A stretch of DNA of 64,000 bases, taken from the NCBI GenBank assembly GCA_037102815.1, contig BTPP01000001.1:273001-337000 (forward strand), written 5' to 3'. This stretch comes from Neurospora intermedia. Lineage: Eukaryota; Ascomycota; Sordariomycetes; Sordariales; Sordariaceae. The position numbers and the translations under genes are program-made. The notes beneath the pieces are model-generated. The model worked only from the letters and a program-made list of their open reading frames with translations, was not told where the DNA came from and searched no databases. This document shows, piece by piece, positions 23,165-34,412 of the stretch. Each line of letters begins with the position of its first letter. Position 1 is the first letter of the stretch.

Positions 23165-23996
23165 GTATTCAACTTTCACCGTATCACGAGCGTACTACAT
23201 CGCCGCTTGGATCTCCAAGCCCAACGGCCAAGTTGATTGTCGACTTCAGCTGCCCGGTCTAGACGATTGCAATATATCAACTTCTGCCAAAGACATTCGC
23301 AGCAAGCGGTCGTGACGGTCGTGATCAACACCAGCAGCAATATCATCGGGGTGATAAGTCCCACTGGAAAAACAAAAAGATCCGCGGCGACCGCATCGGT
23401 GACAACATAAGTGCCGGATCATCTGAGGGGCATCAACCGCAGTCTGATCGGGACGAAGCAATCGTCGAAGTGGACGGAGTGGATGTGAACACGAGGATAC
23501 AAGAATGGTGGTGATATTTTTGATTGAAGAAGAGGAAGAGGAAGAGGAAGAAAGACATTGATGGACGGGACAAGATGCAAGTGGGGAGCACTAGATACAT
23601 GCCCGTAGACATAGGGGTCAGGTATTTAGCAAGTAGAAAGAACACATGTTTGTGCCGACAAAAGACATGGACGGCCGTCTTCTCAAACGCCCATTGCCAG
23701 ATCAACTCGGCGCCCTTGAAGTTGTACATTCACGTTTATTGAAGAGAAAGTGCCGAAAGTCCATGCTCTGAGCGCCCATTCACTGTCACTGTGTTTCCCA
23801 TTCACCGGCTCTCCTGTCCTCTCTGGGTATTTATTTAGCACTACCTCTAGACTGCCTGCGTGGTTTCTGATTCTCCTCGTGCATCGCCACTACAAAATAT
23901 CAATCACCATTTCTGTCGTCACGTCTCCAGCCTCCGACAGATAACAACCTAAACTTTGCAAGATTGGCCCCGGGTACATGTACCTTAGAGGTAATC
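23165..23996. other. Spacer and promoter of the first membrane-module gene
   Basis: No gene is supported. Bases 23765-23830 (CGCCCATTCAC...TTCCCATTCACC) resemble 24750-24795 upstream of the paralogous gene at 24965, so the promoter appears to have been duplicated with the gene. A TAGAGGTA copy lies about 10 bases upstream of the ATG. Confidence 0.4.
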
Positions 23997-24461
23997 ATGC
24001 CTGACCCTCTTCAACGGTCTGCATTCCAAGAAGCCCAAGATGCCGCCCAAGCTCGCCAGAGGGACAACCATCCAGGGTATGCAAATACATCATCATATCC
24101 CTATCTTGAAACGTCGTTGCAGAAGATCTTGCTAACACAAGGTTTGAACAGCTTCGATGCTCAGAGACAGAGAAATCTAGAAGAGCAGATGATGGACTGG
24201 CTCCGGCTCCAATTCTTCCTCATCTTTTTTGTCTCACCCTTCCTTGTCCTTCTTTACTGCTGGCTGGGAGTAAATGCCTTGTATTATGGTCTTGAAATCA
24301 TCGTCCCCGTGCTTGAGATGGCAGCAAAGGTGTGCCGGAGCTTTCAGGGCTTGCTTGAACCTGTGTCGTCTCTTTTATGGTATCTGGTGCGCTGGCTGGG
24401 GTATGCGGTTGGATGTATGGTATTTGTAGCCCTTGGGATTTTGGGCAATTATATGTCTTGA
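23997..24461 (+). CDS. Stand-alone small membrane protein, island family (copy 1)
   Basis: Two exons: join(23997..24076, 24152..24461), 129 residues. The 75-nt intron (GTATGC...GCTAAC...AACAG) is a multiple of three without a stop, so it could be retained. It was called because the paralog at 24965 has a clearly homologous intron at the equivalent place that must be removed to keep its frame. The protein starts MPDPLQRSAFQEA, with a short hydrophilic N-terminus, then a strong transmembrane helix (LQFFLIFFVSPFLVLLYCWL), a turn with YGLEIIVPVLEMAAK, and a second hydrophobic segment (LVRWLGYAVGCMVFVALGIL). It looks like the membrane tail of the larger island proteins without the N-domain. Localisation in a membrane is inferred; function unknown. 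Confidence 0.7.
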   Translation: MPDPLQRSAFQEAQDAAQARQRDNHPGYANTSSYPYLETSLQKILLTQGLNSFDAQRQRNLEEQMMDWLRLQFFLIFFVSPFLVLLYCWLGVNALYYGLEIIVPVLEMAAKVCRSFQGLLEPVSSLLWYLVRWLGYAVGCMVFVALGILGNYMS

Positions 24462-24964
24462 GTACGATATCGATCGAGGTACATGTACCTCTAGTAATCG
24501 ATAGAGTGGAGGTATGGAAGTATGTGGTATAATCCTGACTCAAGACTGTAGGTACCTCTAGTTAAGCTTCACCCAACCAGGCTCAAAATATTTTACCTGA
24601 CTGGATTAAAGGGCGGAACACCTCATCTAAGTGCAAGTACCTAGCGTATTCAATAGGTAGTGTAGGTTGACTTCTCGTTCTTGACAAATCACGTCGACCA
24701 GTACCATTGAGGAGAAAGTGTTGGGAGGTCCGTGCCCTTTGTAAGCGCCCATTCGTTGCATGTGCCCCTGCCAATGCTTCCCATTCACCAGGGCAGCTAC
24801 CCTTTACGAATATAAAGAGGTAGGCAGCCCCGGTCGTGCCCTATGTATGTCTCCTCTTCCGTCACTACCCCAAAACCACAGCTCCTTTTCTCTGTCTTCA
24901 CCTGTCCAACCCCAAACACAAAACAAAATACCGCAACACATGTCTTTGGATTACTACCTCTACC

Positions 24965-25513
24965 ATGTTTGATCCTCTCCGACGGCCTGGACCGTCACAT
25001 ACCTCCCAGAGAATCCAACATGAAGCTGCTCCTCAAGCTCACCAGACCGACAGTCATTCACACTCTTCCGGTTATACAAGGACCGCAGAGCAACAGGCGA
25101 GGTAAGGACACAGGACATCATGTCCAATCAACATCTTGAAGCGTCATAGTGCGGGATCTTCTAACTTGCAGTCTAACAGAGACGACATGGATGTTCAGCT
25201 TATAAGAAAGAATGCCGCAAAGGTGCAGCTGCTGTTGTTATTGGGTGCCCTTTTTATCACAATATTCGTTGTTATTTTCATTCTGTGGGCAGGAGCAAGC
25301 ATTTTGAACTATGGCCTTGGGGTAATCATCCCCGTGCTTGAGCCAGCAGCACACATGAAGGTCTTTCGGTGGCTTCAGAGCTTGCTCGGAGTCGTTGCGT
25401 CTGTCCTGTTGAAGCCGGTGTTATGGACGGGGTGTATGGCAGGGTGTGCTTTGGTAGGCACTTGTATATTGCCGATCTTCCTACCTTTACCTCCAGGTAC
25501 CTATCCTGCTTAG
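24965..25513 (+). CDS. Stand-alone small membrane protein, island family (copy 2)
   Basis: Two exons: join(24965..25101, 25180..25513), 156 residues. Donor is GTAAGG, branch CTAAC and acceptor TCTAACAG, phase 2. The protein begins MFDPLRRPGPSHTSQ, parallel to MPDPLQRS of copy 1, with a His/Gln/Ser-rich N-terminus. It then has a transmembrane helix (LLLLLGALFITIFVVIFILW), the shared turn (YGLGVIIPVLEPAAH) and a second hydrophobic part (VASVLLKPVLWTGCMAGCAL). Intron sequence itself is recognisably similar between the two copies (ACATCATnTCC...ATCTTGAA.CGTC), which indicates a fairly recent tandem duplication. The copies lie about 0.5 kb apart on the same strand. Function unknown. Confidence 0.7.
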
Positions 25514-26256
25514 TGTCTGATACGTAGAGGCATAAAGGCAACCTCAACCAGATCACAATGGTCACAATGAAGGCAAGAACTATGTGCATATTCATGAACA
25601 GAAGGGAATCCACTTCAGCCACAGCATAGGTAGGTATATATGTACCTAGGCACAGGCGTGCGCGCGAGGCGTTTCATGTAGTATACCCATCTTTAGAAAC
25701 TAGGTAGGTTGGATTATCTAGAGGTAGAGTACCTCTACACAACGTGATGGAGCGCGCAGTTTGGCTGAAAATGCAAGTATTGACTGTTGGCCCATTATTC
25801 CGGCCACACGGAAATCTGCCCACCAGTCTGCCCTTCCATTGAGCAACGCCATTGGCCAACTATGCGCCTATCCGTATCTCGGGAGGCTGTGTGCTTGGAA
25901 CGGGCCGCTGAAATGGCCGCCAGTTCTCCAACCCCCGCATGCAGAACAGCCAACGAGCGGGGAGTGAGGTAAACAGATTACACTGCGGTTGTAAACAACA
26001 TGGATGCAGAGGTAATTGATAAGTGAACGTCACTCTACCTGGTAATAACCCGATCGCTGCCCAAGTCCTCGCGTCCTGCCAGAGTTTCGTCTTTTCGACA
26101 GTCGGCATCTTCAGTCATCCACTTCAGAAGCTCCAGTCTCATGAGACAGCGCTGCACTACAAGTCAATTTTCAACATATCGAACGAGCCAGTTCCGAATC
26201 CAGAGGCCCATGAGCCAAATACGAAGAAGAAACTGCAATTCGCGATTCAATATGCC

Positions 26257-27563
26257 ATGGATCGAAAATCCGAAGGTCTCGCGGGACTTATTATGTTCCT
26301 ACCAGAAAATGTAAAGGGCCTTCTTGAAGGATACGCGTCCTACGACCATCCGGTTGTCATCTTATCACCGACCATCTCTGCGAGCAACAAAGTCGAGATA
26401 TTAGGGGTAAGTTGATCTTGCAAATGGATAGCGTCCCCCCTTCCTGACAATACTTCAGGTACTTCAAGGTACCTCTAAGGTAGGTAGATCTTGATGATTG
26501 GAGGTAATCATGACTAACTTGAGCTTCTTCAAAGATGACAAGTTTCCGTGGTAGAGATATCACACAAAGATTCGACACCTCCCCCGAAGGCATGAAGAAC
26601 AGGGCGAAATATCTTCCCATCGAGCCTACACCCCCTCACCCCGACACGCCAGAGAAAAATGTAATGCTCAAGATCTTGCCTTACAACCCGAAGACCTATT
26701 CTTACGTGGACGGTTCTGTGGAATCTAGAAGGTCCGTCCCCTTCTCGGTACTTAAGAAATACTTCCCCAAAGACAGCGACTGCATATGCGTCGTTCAAAG
26801 TCCAAGATTTTACCTCGACAAAGACTCGTACCAAAAGCTGGCCGCGTTTGTCGGCTTCTCAACTGTTGCGCTTTGTCACGTTCCTGTAGACCCGCAGGTA
26901 GAGCGAGAGCATCTTACGGAGCAACTCGCTGTCAAGGATGAGCCTCAGAGTCCATTCATGCGCCTTCCATTTCCTAAAGGCAATATTCCGATGCCCGCAA
27001 AGAACCAGCAAGCGCCGTCGAGACATGCAACAACACAGACATCAGAAGCAATCGAACCTCTATTTCCCACGCACAGTCACATACAGCCCATATCTCCTAC
27101 TCCTTCCCATTCTCTGAATGCGGAGCAAGTCTCTTTCATCGCGGAACACCTCAAGCGCAACTGGGCATCCGATAGCGGCGCCCGCCACGTCTACGACTTT
27201 GGCGGTTCGCTCAACTTGCCTAAATCTGTTCGGAATATTATCAGGGTAGCTATCGCCTGCGTTGCTATACTAACCGCTGGAGGAGCTTTGAGTATGAGCA
27301 CAGTTGGGAGGGAAGTGGTCAAGGAGCTTAAGGCGGGCGTCCAAGCAGTGATGTTCGTGGCTGCCTGGAAGAACCTCCAGATCGTGGCTGCGGTGAAGGG
27401 CGCTCTTGCTAAAATGGCATGGGCAGTGGCACGGGCAGTGAACAGACATTTTGGAAGAAATTGGGGGCATTATGGCATAGCAAGCCAAGTGCTTGTGTCC
27501 TTCACGCGTATTATGATAAGTGGTATCCGGGAGGGAGAGGGTCCAAATGGGATCAGATCTTGA
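26257..27563 (+). CDS. Island family protein: PemK/MazF-like N-domain with C-terminal membrane-type tail
   Basis: Model join(26257..26406, 26535..27563), 392 residues. The 128-nt intron (GTAAGT...GACTAAC...AAAG) is phase 0 and sits exactly before MTSFRGRDI, the family position. N-domain motifs: GLIMFLP, HPVVILSP, then TSFRGRD, YLPIEPTPPHPD and SYVDG...VPFSVLKKY. A hydrophilic Pro/Ser/Thr linker (about residues 150-240) follows, then a hydrophobic helix (IIRVAIACVAILTAGGALSM) and a long amphipathic alanine/valine-rich segment ending near NRHFGRNWGHYG. That last piece resembles EHFKRNLGPYALF in the gene at 32029. The start is uncertain: the frame is open upstream to 26024 without an ATG, and a mini-exon at 26000..26011 (MDAE) spliced by GTAATT is possible. 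Confidence 0.7.
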
Positions 27564-28923
27564 TGCTGGCGTGGGATGTAGCTTGTCTCCGGATTATAGA
27601 GTGAGATTGGGGGGGGCGTTGAGGCTCATTTACGACGGAACACGCCCCTGGGCAGGGAATTCTTCTCGCTTGTACATTACATGTACGTTTCACAATGGCT
27701 CGGCTATAACAGCTGTGCCAGTCACTGCACTTGGCAAATGAATATGTTAAAGGTACCTTTAGTTGGCACCAAATGCGTCCTTCATCGTGGGATGGTCCTC
27801 GTAACCCGATACATGCCCGCCCACAGATCCAGTCTGTTCTCATATGGAGCCAAGTATACCTAGGTAAGGTACCTTTAAATAATGAAGTGTCACTCGGGAA
27901 ATGAAAAAAGCAGGTACCTTCATCATCCCACATCCACCCCTCAATCCAGAAACCAAGCCGCACCTTCCTTTCCTCACTGAGTAGGTGCCTCTAGCTTATC
28001 TCTCTGTGCTTTGCGTGCCTTCCATTTTCTGGTCATTCTCACTCACTTGTGGGCTTTGCCCTCCGTTCATTGGTCGTTCAAAGTCCAGTCCGTCATGTTT
28101 GCTACCCGTAGCAACGAGAACAGTTTTAGTTCTGTACGCACAAAGTTTCAACAAGATGAGGTACTATGGTATTGAGATCCCGAACGCAAGTACATGACCG
28201 AAGTAGAAGTATTTTCGAGTACATATTCAACCTTTACAGAACCGAATAAACATCTCTTTTCCTGCTGAATGTAATCCGAGCAGTATATAAACAAAAGTGA
28301 ATAATACCTAGACTTGTACTTAAGTCAAATCTCAAGATTTACTTCTGATAAGGCCTCTTGGGGACTACTGAATACGTTTTGGGAAGTAGATATGACCTAG
28401 TGGGAGATGATGGATATATCTTGGACGAGAGGGAAGTATGATACCGAACCCCGTGGGTGAGATAAAGTGGTAACGTCTTGAATTTTACCTATCTCTACCG
28501 AAGAACCGAAAGTCTCACGGGCTGTTATCGTTGCATACTCGAAGTTGTCAGGGTAACGGTTCTAGATTCATATCATGTTCAATTTTACAATCTCTGTACG
28601 TGCCGTAACTCAAACGCAGGCAGTATCACTCTCACTTCCTTTCCACATCCAAGAACCCCGCGTTCTACTCTACACTTATCACGATCAACTATCCAACTTC
28701 TACGTTGCGTTCTACCACCAGTTTCTCCCTCGGTTACACGTTAACCACTACTCCATCTCCATCGGGTCTTTAGGAAGGCCAGTTCCAGCAACCACACCGA
28801 GAAAACCGCGTCCAACGAGCCCAAGGGTTCCAACAGCACGGCACTCTCTCCATCACTTCCTCCACCCCACTTCCCCTTCCTCATTCCCTCTCCTCACTCC
28901 GCTACCCCCACCTCACCCTCACC
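27564..28923. other. Intergenic region within the island
   Basis: No gene is supported. It contains several GGTACCTTTA / TACCTCTA motif copies (about 27752, 27860, 27912, 27985). Bases 27999-28040 (GTGCCTTCCATTTTCTGGTC) resemble 19045-19080 upstream of another island segment, possibly a shared promoter block. The right part is a C-rich leader with CCACC and TCACC blocks before the ATG at 28924. Confidence 0.4.
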
Positions 28924-30012
28924 ATGGCACCCATGGAGAAGAACGTCGAGGAAGTCCTCGGCCAGATTGACGAGACCAAGGCGGTCTTGACAGCCAACCC
29001 CAGCGCGCGCGCCGGAATCAAGCGCCGCCGCTTCGATGACGACGATGACGATGAGGGTGCGGGAACCAAGCGTATCCGTGTCGGCGACGACGCCGATGGC
29101 GATAACGCCATCCCTACCTCCACCAACATCAACATCGGAGGGGTCTCAGACGAGGACCTTCCTCAGCCATCTCTCAGCTCGCTGGCACCACAAACCAGCA
29201 CCTCGGGGCCCATCAACCCCACATCTCGCCACGACGGTCATGTGGCCAATGATTCGGAGAAGCCACTGCTGACTCTCCAATCTTCGCATGACCTGACGTG
29301 TCGGGATGAACAGCTCGCAGGACGTATCTTGTGGGCTGGACCCAAGGCTGTGAGAGATCTGCCTCGAGGTCCTCTGGACAAGAAGAAGGGCTTGCCTCCT
29401 CATCCTGCCCTCATAATGTCACCCAAAGTTAGGGGAGACGGCACCGTCGACTTTTTGGTAGTAAGTTCCCGATCCTCTCCTGCCTGGCCGTGCCCCGGCC
29501 CGTCGCCGAACAAAGTGTTCAAGACGGCGTGCAACTAGAAAGTTGGAACTAACCACACATTCACACCCACCCACCAGTTGACCTCGTTCCAAGACAACAG
29601 TCTCCTGAAGAGATTCCCCGGAAACTCTGAAGAAGCCGTCAAGGCGAGGTCCTACTTCCTCCCCATCGAAGGTGCTCTCGAGACCGAACCCCACCCCGAT
29701 GACCCCGTGAGGAACTTCATGGTCAAGACCACCAAGAAGCCCCACAACCAGAAAGCAACTTCCTTCGTCAACACGACGCTCATGCGCAATGTTGCCTTCG
29801 ACCTCCTTGTTGCGTACAAGGATGGAGGTCTCTTTGCGCAAGACTACTCCATCGACGAGACTTCGTTCCACAAGCTTGAGGAGTTCATGATGAACCGCCC
29901 TCCACTGGAAGAAAGTCTCATCGAGTACATGATGAAGGACCCGAACAGCCAAGGCGGCGACAAGAAGCGGAAGAGGCCCAAGAAGCCCAAGACGCACAAT
30001 GCGGAAGACTAG
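28924..30012 (+). CDS. Island family protein, nuclear-type variant without membrane helices
   Basis: Two exons: join(28924..29460, 29578..30012), 323 residues. The 117-nt intron (GTAAGT...AACTAACC...CCAG) is phase 0 and directly precedes LTSFQDNSLLKRF, the position shared by the family. The N-terminal third is charged: KRRRFDDDDDDE followed by TKRIRVGDD, which looks like a bipartite nuclear signal around an acidic run. The core has LAGRILWAGP, HPALIMSPK, FLV|LTSF, YFLPIEGA, and TSFVNTT at the place of SYVN. The C-terminus is strongly basic (KKRKRPKKPK). No hydrophobic helix is present. Third-position C use is higher than in the other island members and nearer to core genes, so this may be the least diverged member. 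A role in the nucleus is inferred from the basic clusters only. Confidence 0.8.
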
Positions 30013-32028
30013 ATCCCCGGTCTGGTTTTCGTTCGTGCACCTTGGCTTTGACGGGTTCCGTTTCCATGGAAGCTCGATGACGGTTGTGGGTGGCTTGGCC
30101 TCGCTGATGCCTGGCGCGGCTCTTGCTCTTCCTTGGATACCTCTACCTCACGGGTCGGTGGGGAAGCATTGCACTGTTCCAGGTTGCCTATTAACTGAAG
30201 TAAGTCTCTCTCTCATTGACAATTGCATCGAACAATGACTGTGTCTAGCTGATAGAAATCCTAGGAACTCTGAAAGTGCGACATCACAATAAAACACGTA
30301 AGTCACAACTGAAATGCTCCTTCCCTTTCCCTTCGCCAGATGTTGTTCAACCGCTGACCATTGTACTTTACCAATTTACCCCTTACTCAGTCCAACTGGG
30401 ACTGGGTAAGGGGTGGGCAGGATGGCCAGGATGGGAGCTGGAGCTGGAGCTGCGGGACGGTGATTGTGGAAGGCTGGAGGCGTGGGCAGAGTGCACAGAT
30501 GTCAACCTGGGTGGAGTAGGAGAAGGAGGGAGTTCGGGACTACCGAGGTAGTCAAGGAGGGATTCGGGGCGATATGGCGTTTGGTTCTGGGTTTTGGGAC
30601 AGGCGGTGCTTTTTTGCTTGTAAGGGACTTGGGACTTGGTTTTGGATTCTTTATGGGCAGGATGGGAATGGGTGGGACTTGACTGTTGTACTTGCCAGCT
30701 TGGGATTGGGTAGACTGGACTTGCGGTTGTTGGGACATGGACGAATCGAGGAAGTTACGGGCAGATGTGTTTGACTCTTGCTATTTCAGAGTGATTACCT
30801 CTATGAAAATGAATGAAACATGATGGACACTCCAAGTTGGACTGTCCAAAAGCACTTGCTTTGACTAGAAATTGATGCTGTCAAACAATGATATGTCTCG
30901 TACAGATTTGTGAAAACATCGCGCCGCGTCAACTTTGTCTTCTTCAATCCGAAGAATGTTTCAGCTATGGACCAAACGCGTAGGCAAGACGTATAAATGG
31001 ATGAGATAGCATGTCGAAGGTGTAATGGACTCGACTTCAACGCGTTCAATTTACCTATTCTTGCAACCGCTTGCTATGGTATAGGGCAGTGTTCTGAAAG
31101 TGGGATGGTTGAAGATGGAAAGAGCAATAACAAAAAGAGTTTAATTGGGTAAGCGGACGAGAGCCTTCTCCATGCGAAACATCTGCCTGAAGTAGTGTCT
31201 GAGGTAGGTAAGAAAGGTGAATGGAAGCCAAATGTTTGGATGGTAGAAGAGCGAGAACATCAGCCGATGGATCCGGGAGCTCGTCGTTAGGGCTGAATGG
31301 ATGTAATCACCCATATGTTCGAAGAAAACACATTTGTAGAACAAACAACGCAGACGCCAGAACTTGCTGGGTCCTACGACGTAGAGGTAGGTACCAAGCA
31401 ACGGCAAACAAACGAACAAACCGGTGCTGAATCGTTAAATATCCCCCACCCTCTTCTCGTCCCATTGCTTTCTCTTCCTTCTTCTTCTTCTTTTCTTTCT
31501 TCTTTCCTTTTTCTTTTTTCTTTTTTTCACTTTCTTTTCATTTTTTTTTTTTTTTTTTTTTTTTCTTTGGTTCACAGACTCAACAATCCTTCCGTCGTGC
31601 CTCTTTTCTAGAGGTACGTTGACTCCAGTCTATTCAACTCAGCAAACTCCCCCTTCTCCAATTTGCATTGACATCGGAAAGTCCAACCCACCTGGTATCT
31701 ACGTAGGTCAGTTGCGTATCGACAGAATTGAACTGGCAAGAACACAAGAGTGACAGAGGATCTTCTTTCCTTGTCCACGCAAACCGTACTGGAAGATTGA
31801 AGTCAAACACTCAGCTACCCCGCACCAGAGTATCACCGAGTCTGCGAGAGGCCTACTGCGACCCTCACTAATGGGACAAATTAGAACGCCTCAACATTGA
31901 CCAATCAATAAATAACCGCCCAGAGCACAGGCTTTCGCGAAGCCAAACATAAACGGGACTCGAAAAAAAGCCGAAAGTCAAGCACGACCCAACCAACCAG
32001 CTCCTGCTCGAAGACATGAATTCGCTGG
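30013..32028. other. Intergenic region with long pyrimidine tract
   Basis: No gene is supported. G-rich, oligo-GGGACTTGG-like repeats at 30400-30730 (for example CTGGAGCTGGAGCTG) have no reading frame of interest. TAGAGGTA-type motifs lie near 30130, 30790, 31383 and 31610. The right end leads the gene at 32029. Confidence 0.4.
31464..31568 (+). repeat. Polypyrimidine tract
   Basis: About 100 bases of almost pure C/T, ending in a run of more than 20 T at about 31540-31564. It lies 460 bases upstream of the ATG at 32029. It could mark a leader or core promoter, or be a simple repeat. Confidence 0.85.
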
Positions 32029-32931
32029 ATGACACCACAGAGCCTCCCTCCAGACACCTCTACCCCCCAAGCTTCTCCAATGATCCCTCAACCCTCCGGA
32101 CCCCGAGAATCACAACCTTACCACGTTAATCCGCGGCCTCCAACTCCATCACCCGACAATGACGATCCTTCACCTCAATCGTCCTCAGACTGGCACCTCC
32201 AGCTACTCAAAGAAGAGCTTCTCACGAGCGTCATGCTCAGGCTCAAAAGAATAAATGGCGTCGTCGACGATCCATTTTCTCAACACATCGTCAATGGCGA
32301 CAACAACCACACTGCCACAGGCCTTGAGACAAGTGAACATGTCTCCATGCCTACAGGTGGCAGCCGTCATACCTCTACCACTACTCAAGACCAGCCCCAA
32401 GATCAACGGCATATAACCCAGGGGCAGGTCTCAGACAAAGACAAAGAGCCTCGGTACCGGGTGCATGTCGTGACATTACCAAAGCTCACTGTTGTAGGAC
32501 TGGTGTTGGTCTCGTGGGTTATGTCTGCAATCATCGGCGGTGTTGGAGCTCTTGGCTGGGCGTTTTGGCACAGCCAGGTTCGCAGGGAGATGTTCGTGGA
32601 GGTAGCAGCGGGTAGAGGTAGCGAAGCGTTAAAGATAATGGGTAGAGGGCTGATGGGAGTAGGCGCGGCTGTAGGGAAGGCTGTATGGGAGCATTTTAAG
32701 CGGAATCTGGGGCCGTATGCGTTGTTTGTGTTGTATTTGATGACGGTTCTTGAGACAGTTGGTATGGTGATTGCTAAGACCCATTGGTATCAAGCTCAAG
32801 TTAGGTCAACTTGCTACTGCTATGCTTGTCGCGTCGAGATGGCTCGGGCTATAAAGAGGGAGACCGGAGTGTCTCCGGCGGAGCTAAATGTGCGTGTAGG
32901 TACCTCTGATCCGGGGGACGACTGGAAGTAG
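32029..32931 (+). CDS. Island membrane protein without N-domain
   Basis: Single exon, 300 residues. The ATG at 32029 was chosen; an ATG at 32016 is in another frame that closes quickly. Residues 1-150 are hydrophilic and rich in Pro, Ser, Thr and Gln (linker-like). A clear transmembrane helix follows at about 158-182 (VVGLVLVSWVMSAIIGGVGAL), then an amphipathic alanine/glycine-rich stretch and EHFKRNLGPYALFVLYLMT, a second hydrophobic segment. The last part resembles the tail of the gene at 26257, so this is probably a related gene that carries only linker and membrane module. CYCYAC near residue 265 is a short cysteine cluster. Function unknown. Confidence 0.7.
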   Translation: MTPQSLPPDTSTPQASPMIPQPSGPRESQPYHVNPRPPTPSPDNDDPSPQSSSDWHLQLLKEELLTSVMLRLKRINGVVDDPFSQHIVNGDNNHTATGLETSEHVSMPTGGSRHTSTTTQDQPQDQRHITQGQVSDKDKEPRYRVHVVTLPKLTVVGLVLVSWVMSAIIGGVGALGWAFWHSQVRREMFVEVAAGRGSEALKIMGRGLMGVGAAVGKAVWEHFKRNLGPYALFVLYLMTVLETVGMVIAKTHWYQAQVRSTCYCYACRVEMARAIKRETGVSPAELNVRVGTSDPGDDWK

Positions 32932-33402
32932 GACCCAACGAATGGGGTGCTTCGATGTATGTATCGGTACGTGGATCTGTCTTAGTCTATGTTCATGAGT
33001 CTGTGAATGGGGCCTTGACGTGAACGGTGAATATCTGTACACATCCAGTCAAAGACCTTCGGACGGGTGATTGCACAACAAGGCAGCCCGACATTGTGAC
33101 ACCCATGACCACAACGGGCAGAAGCAAACAACGCAATTTCCAACAATGCAAACGGCGCCTCAGTTTGTTCACACGGAAGTCACCAGGCTCGTCATTGAAC
33201 TACAATGACCGACTACCCGACAACACAGGGTGCGGGCCGTATAAGAACTATCTTACCGACACTTCTTCATTCCCAGTGTTATCCATGTTTCCACAAGCTT
33301 TCTAACTCGGCCCTCCAACAACATCATCGACTGGATCCCTTAAACTCGTAAAAGCAAGCACAAGAACGTTTGCAAGTCAATTAAGAGGAGAACCAGAAAA
33401 CA
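32932..33402. other. Spacer upstream of a small island gene
   Basis: No gene is supported. A CA/AC-rich leader at about 33240-33400 precedes the ATG at 33403. No repeats were noticed. Confidence 0.35.
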
Positions 33403-33711
33403 ATGAAACCCAACACCCATCCATCCTCAAGCGAGAAGGAGGCCCGTCCTCCTTCCGGGCTTCCTGACGGGACGGAGAATGTCCATCAACAAGCGATACA
33501 CACAGAGTCTGCCTCGGAGAGTCATGGTTCAGGTCCCTCACCCGGTAACCAGCCAGCCAACAACGATGAAACCAACGGGAAAGGAGGAATTGCAGGGGAT
33601 CACTTGATCCAAGAAGATACTTCCATCGGCGAAGACACTGTGAAGTCCGAGGGCACGGCTTCAGTTACTCAAACTGAGCAGACGCAAAGGCAGTTCCTCC
33701 GTCTCTTGTGA
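33403..33711 (+). CDS. Small hydrophilic island protein, unrecognised
   Basis: An open frame of 102 residues whose ATG lies in a favourable context (AAACAATGAAA). The composition is Ser/Gly/Gln/Glu rich (for example SGPSPGNQPANNDETNGKG) with no hydrophobic segment. It resembles the linkers of the larger island proteins, so it may be the first exon of a longer gene or a truncated copy. No splice site downstream could be chosen with confidence. Confidence 0.4.
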   Translation: MKPNTHPSSSEKEARPPSGLPDGTENVHQQAIHTESASESHGSGPSPGNQPANNDETNGKGGIAGDHLIQEDTSIGEDTVKSEGTASVTQTEQTQRQFLRLL

Positions 33712-34412
33712 AGGGACTACCTCCTGAGGCAGGCTTCGGGCAACTGTAGGAGTCGGCGATGCTGGTGGCATGGTTGTCGATTTGCTTGGAGTTGACCTGG
33801 ATGTGAGTATCAGGCAACGATATAGATAACATAGGAGATAGGAATGCACGGCCTGGATCAGGATCGCGCTATGACTGAAAAGAGCATTAGCTACAGAAAT
33901 TCAGTCCAGTGATGTGCGATAGGTACCTCGACTGAGGTACGTACCTCTAGCCTAATATAGAGGTACTACTGTTTTCCTGCGGTTGTTAATGTCGTGGCTG
34001 AAGGGCGCGAATGCCTTTACTTATTACTGTGAATATTAGCACATGATACCTCACGTACCAGGTATCAGATCATAAGAAGCTTCAAAAGGAACGGCAAGGA
34101 ACAAAGGGACGAGGGGGGAAAAAAACGATAAAATTAGCTGGTGCAAGGGGTGCACGCGGAGTAAATGCCGAGAAAACATGAAAGGGGGAAAGACACGAGA
34201 AGACAATAATTTCAACGAATACTAGTAATGCTAACAAGTATCAGGTCATAAGCTAACAAATATCAAACCAGCGGTCTTCCCAATCATAAAAGCCTAGAGG
34301 TAAAGTCGCAGGCGCAATCATCGTCGCCTCCCAAACAACAACTCGAAAGAAGGGCACCCTCCTTCGCTTGAGCCACCGTTTCTTTCAAGCCAACTCAAGC
34401 AGGTTGTACCTA
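33712..34412. other. Spacer rich in TAGAGGTA motifs
   Basis: No gene is supported. Bases 33920-33970 hold four to five copies of the GGTACCTC / TACCTCTA motif in both orientations. Copies of a TATCAGnTCATAAG block occur at about 34063-34078 and 34242-34253. The right end is the 3' flank of the minus-strand gene ending at 34413. Confidence 0.4.
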
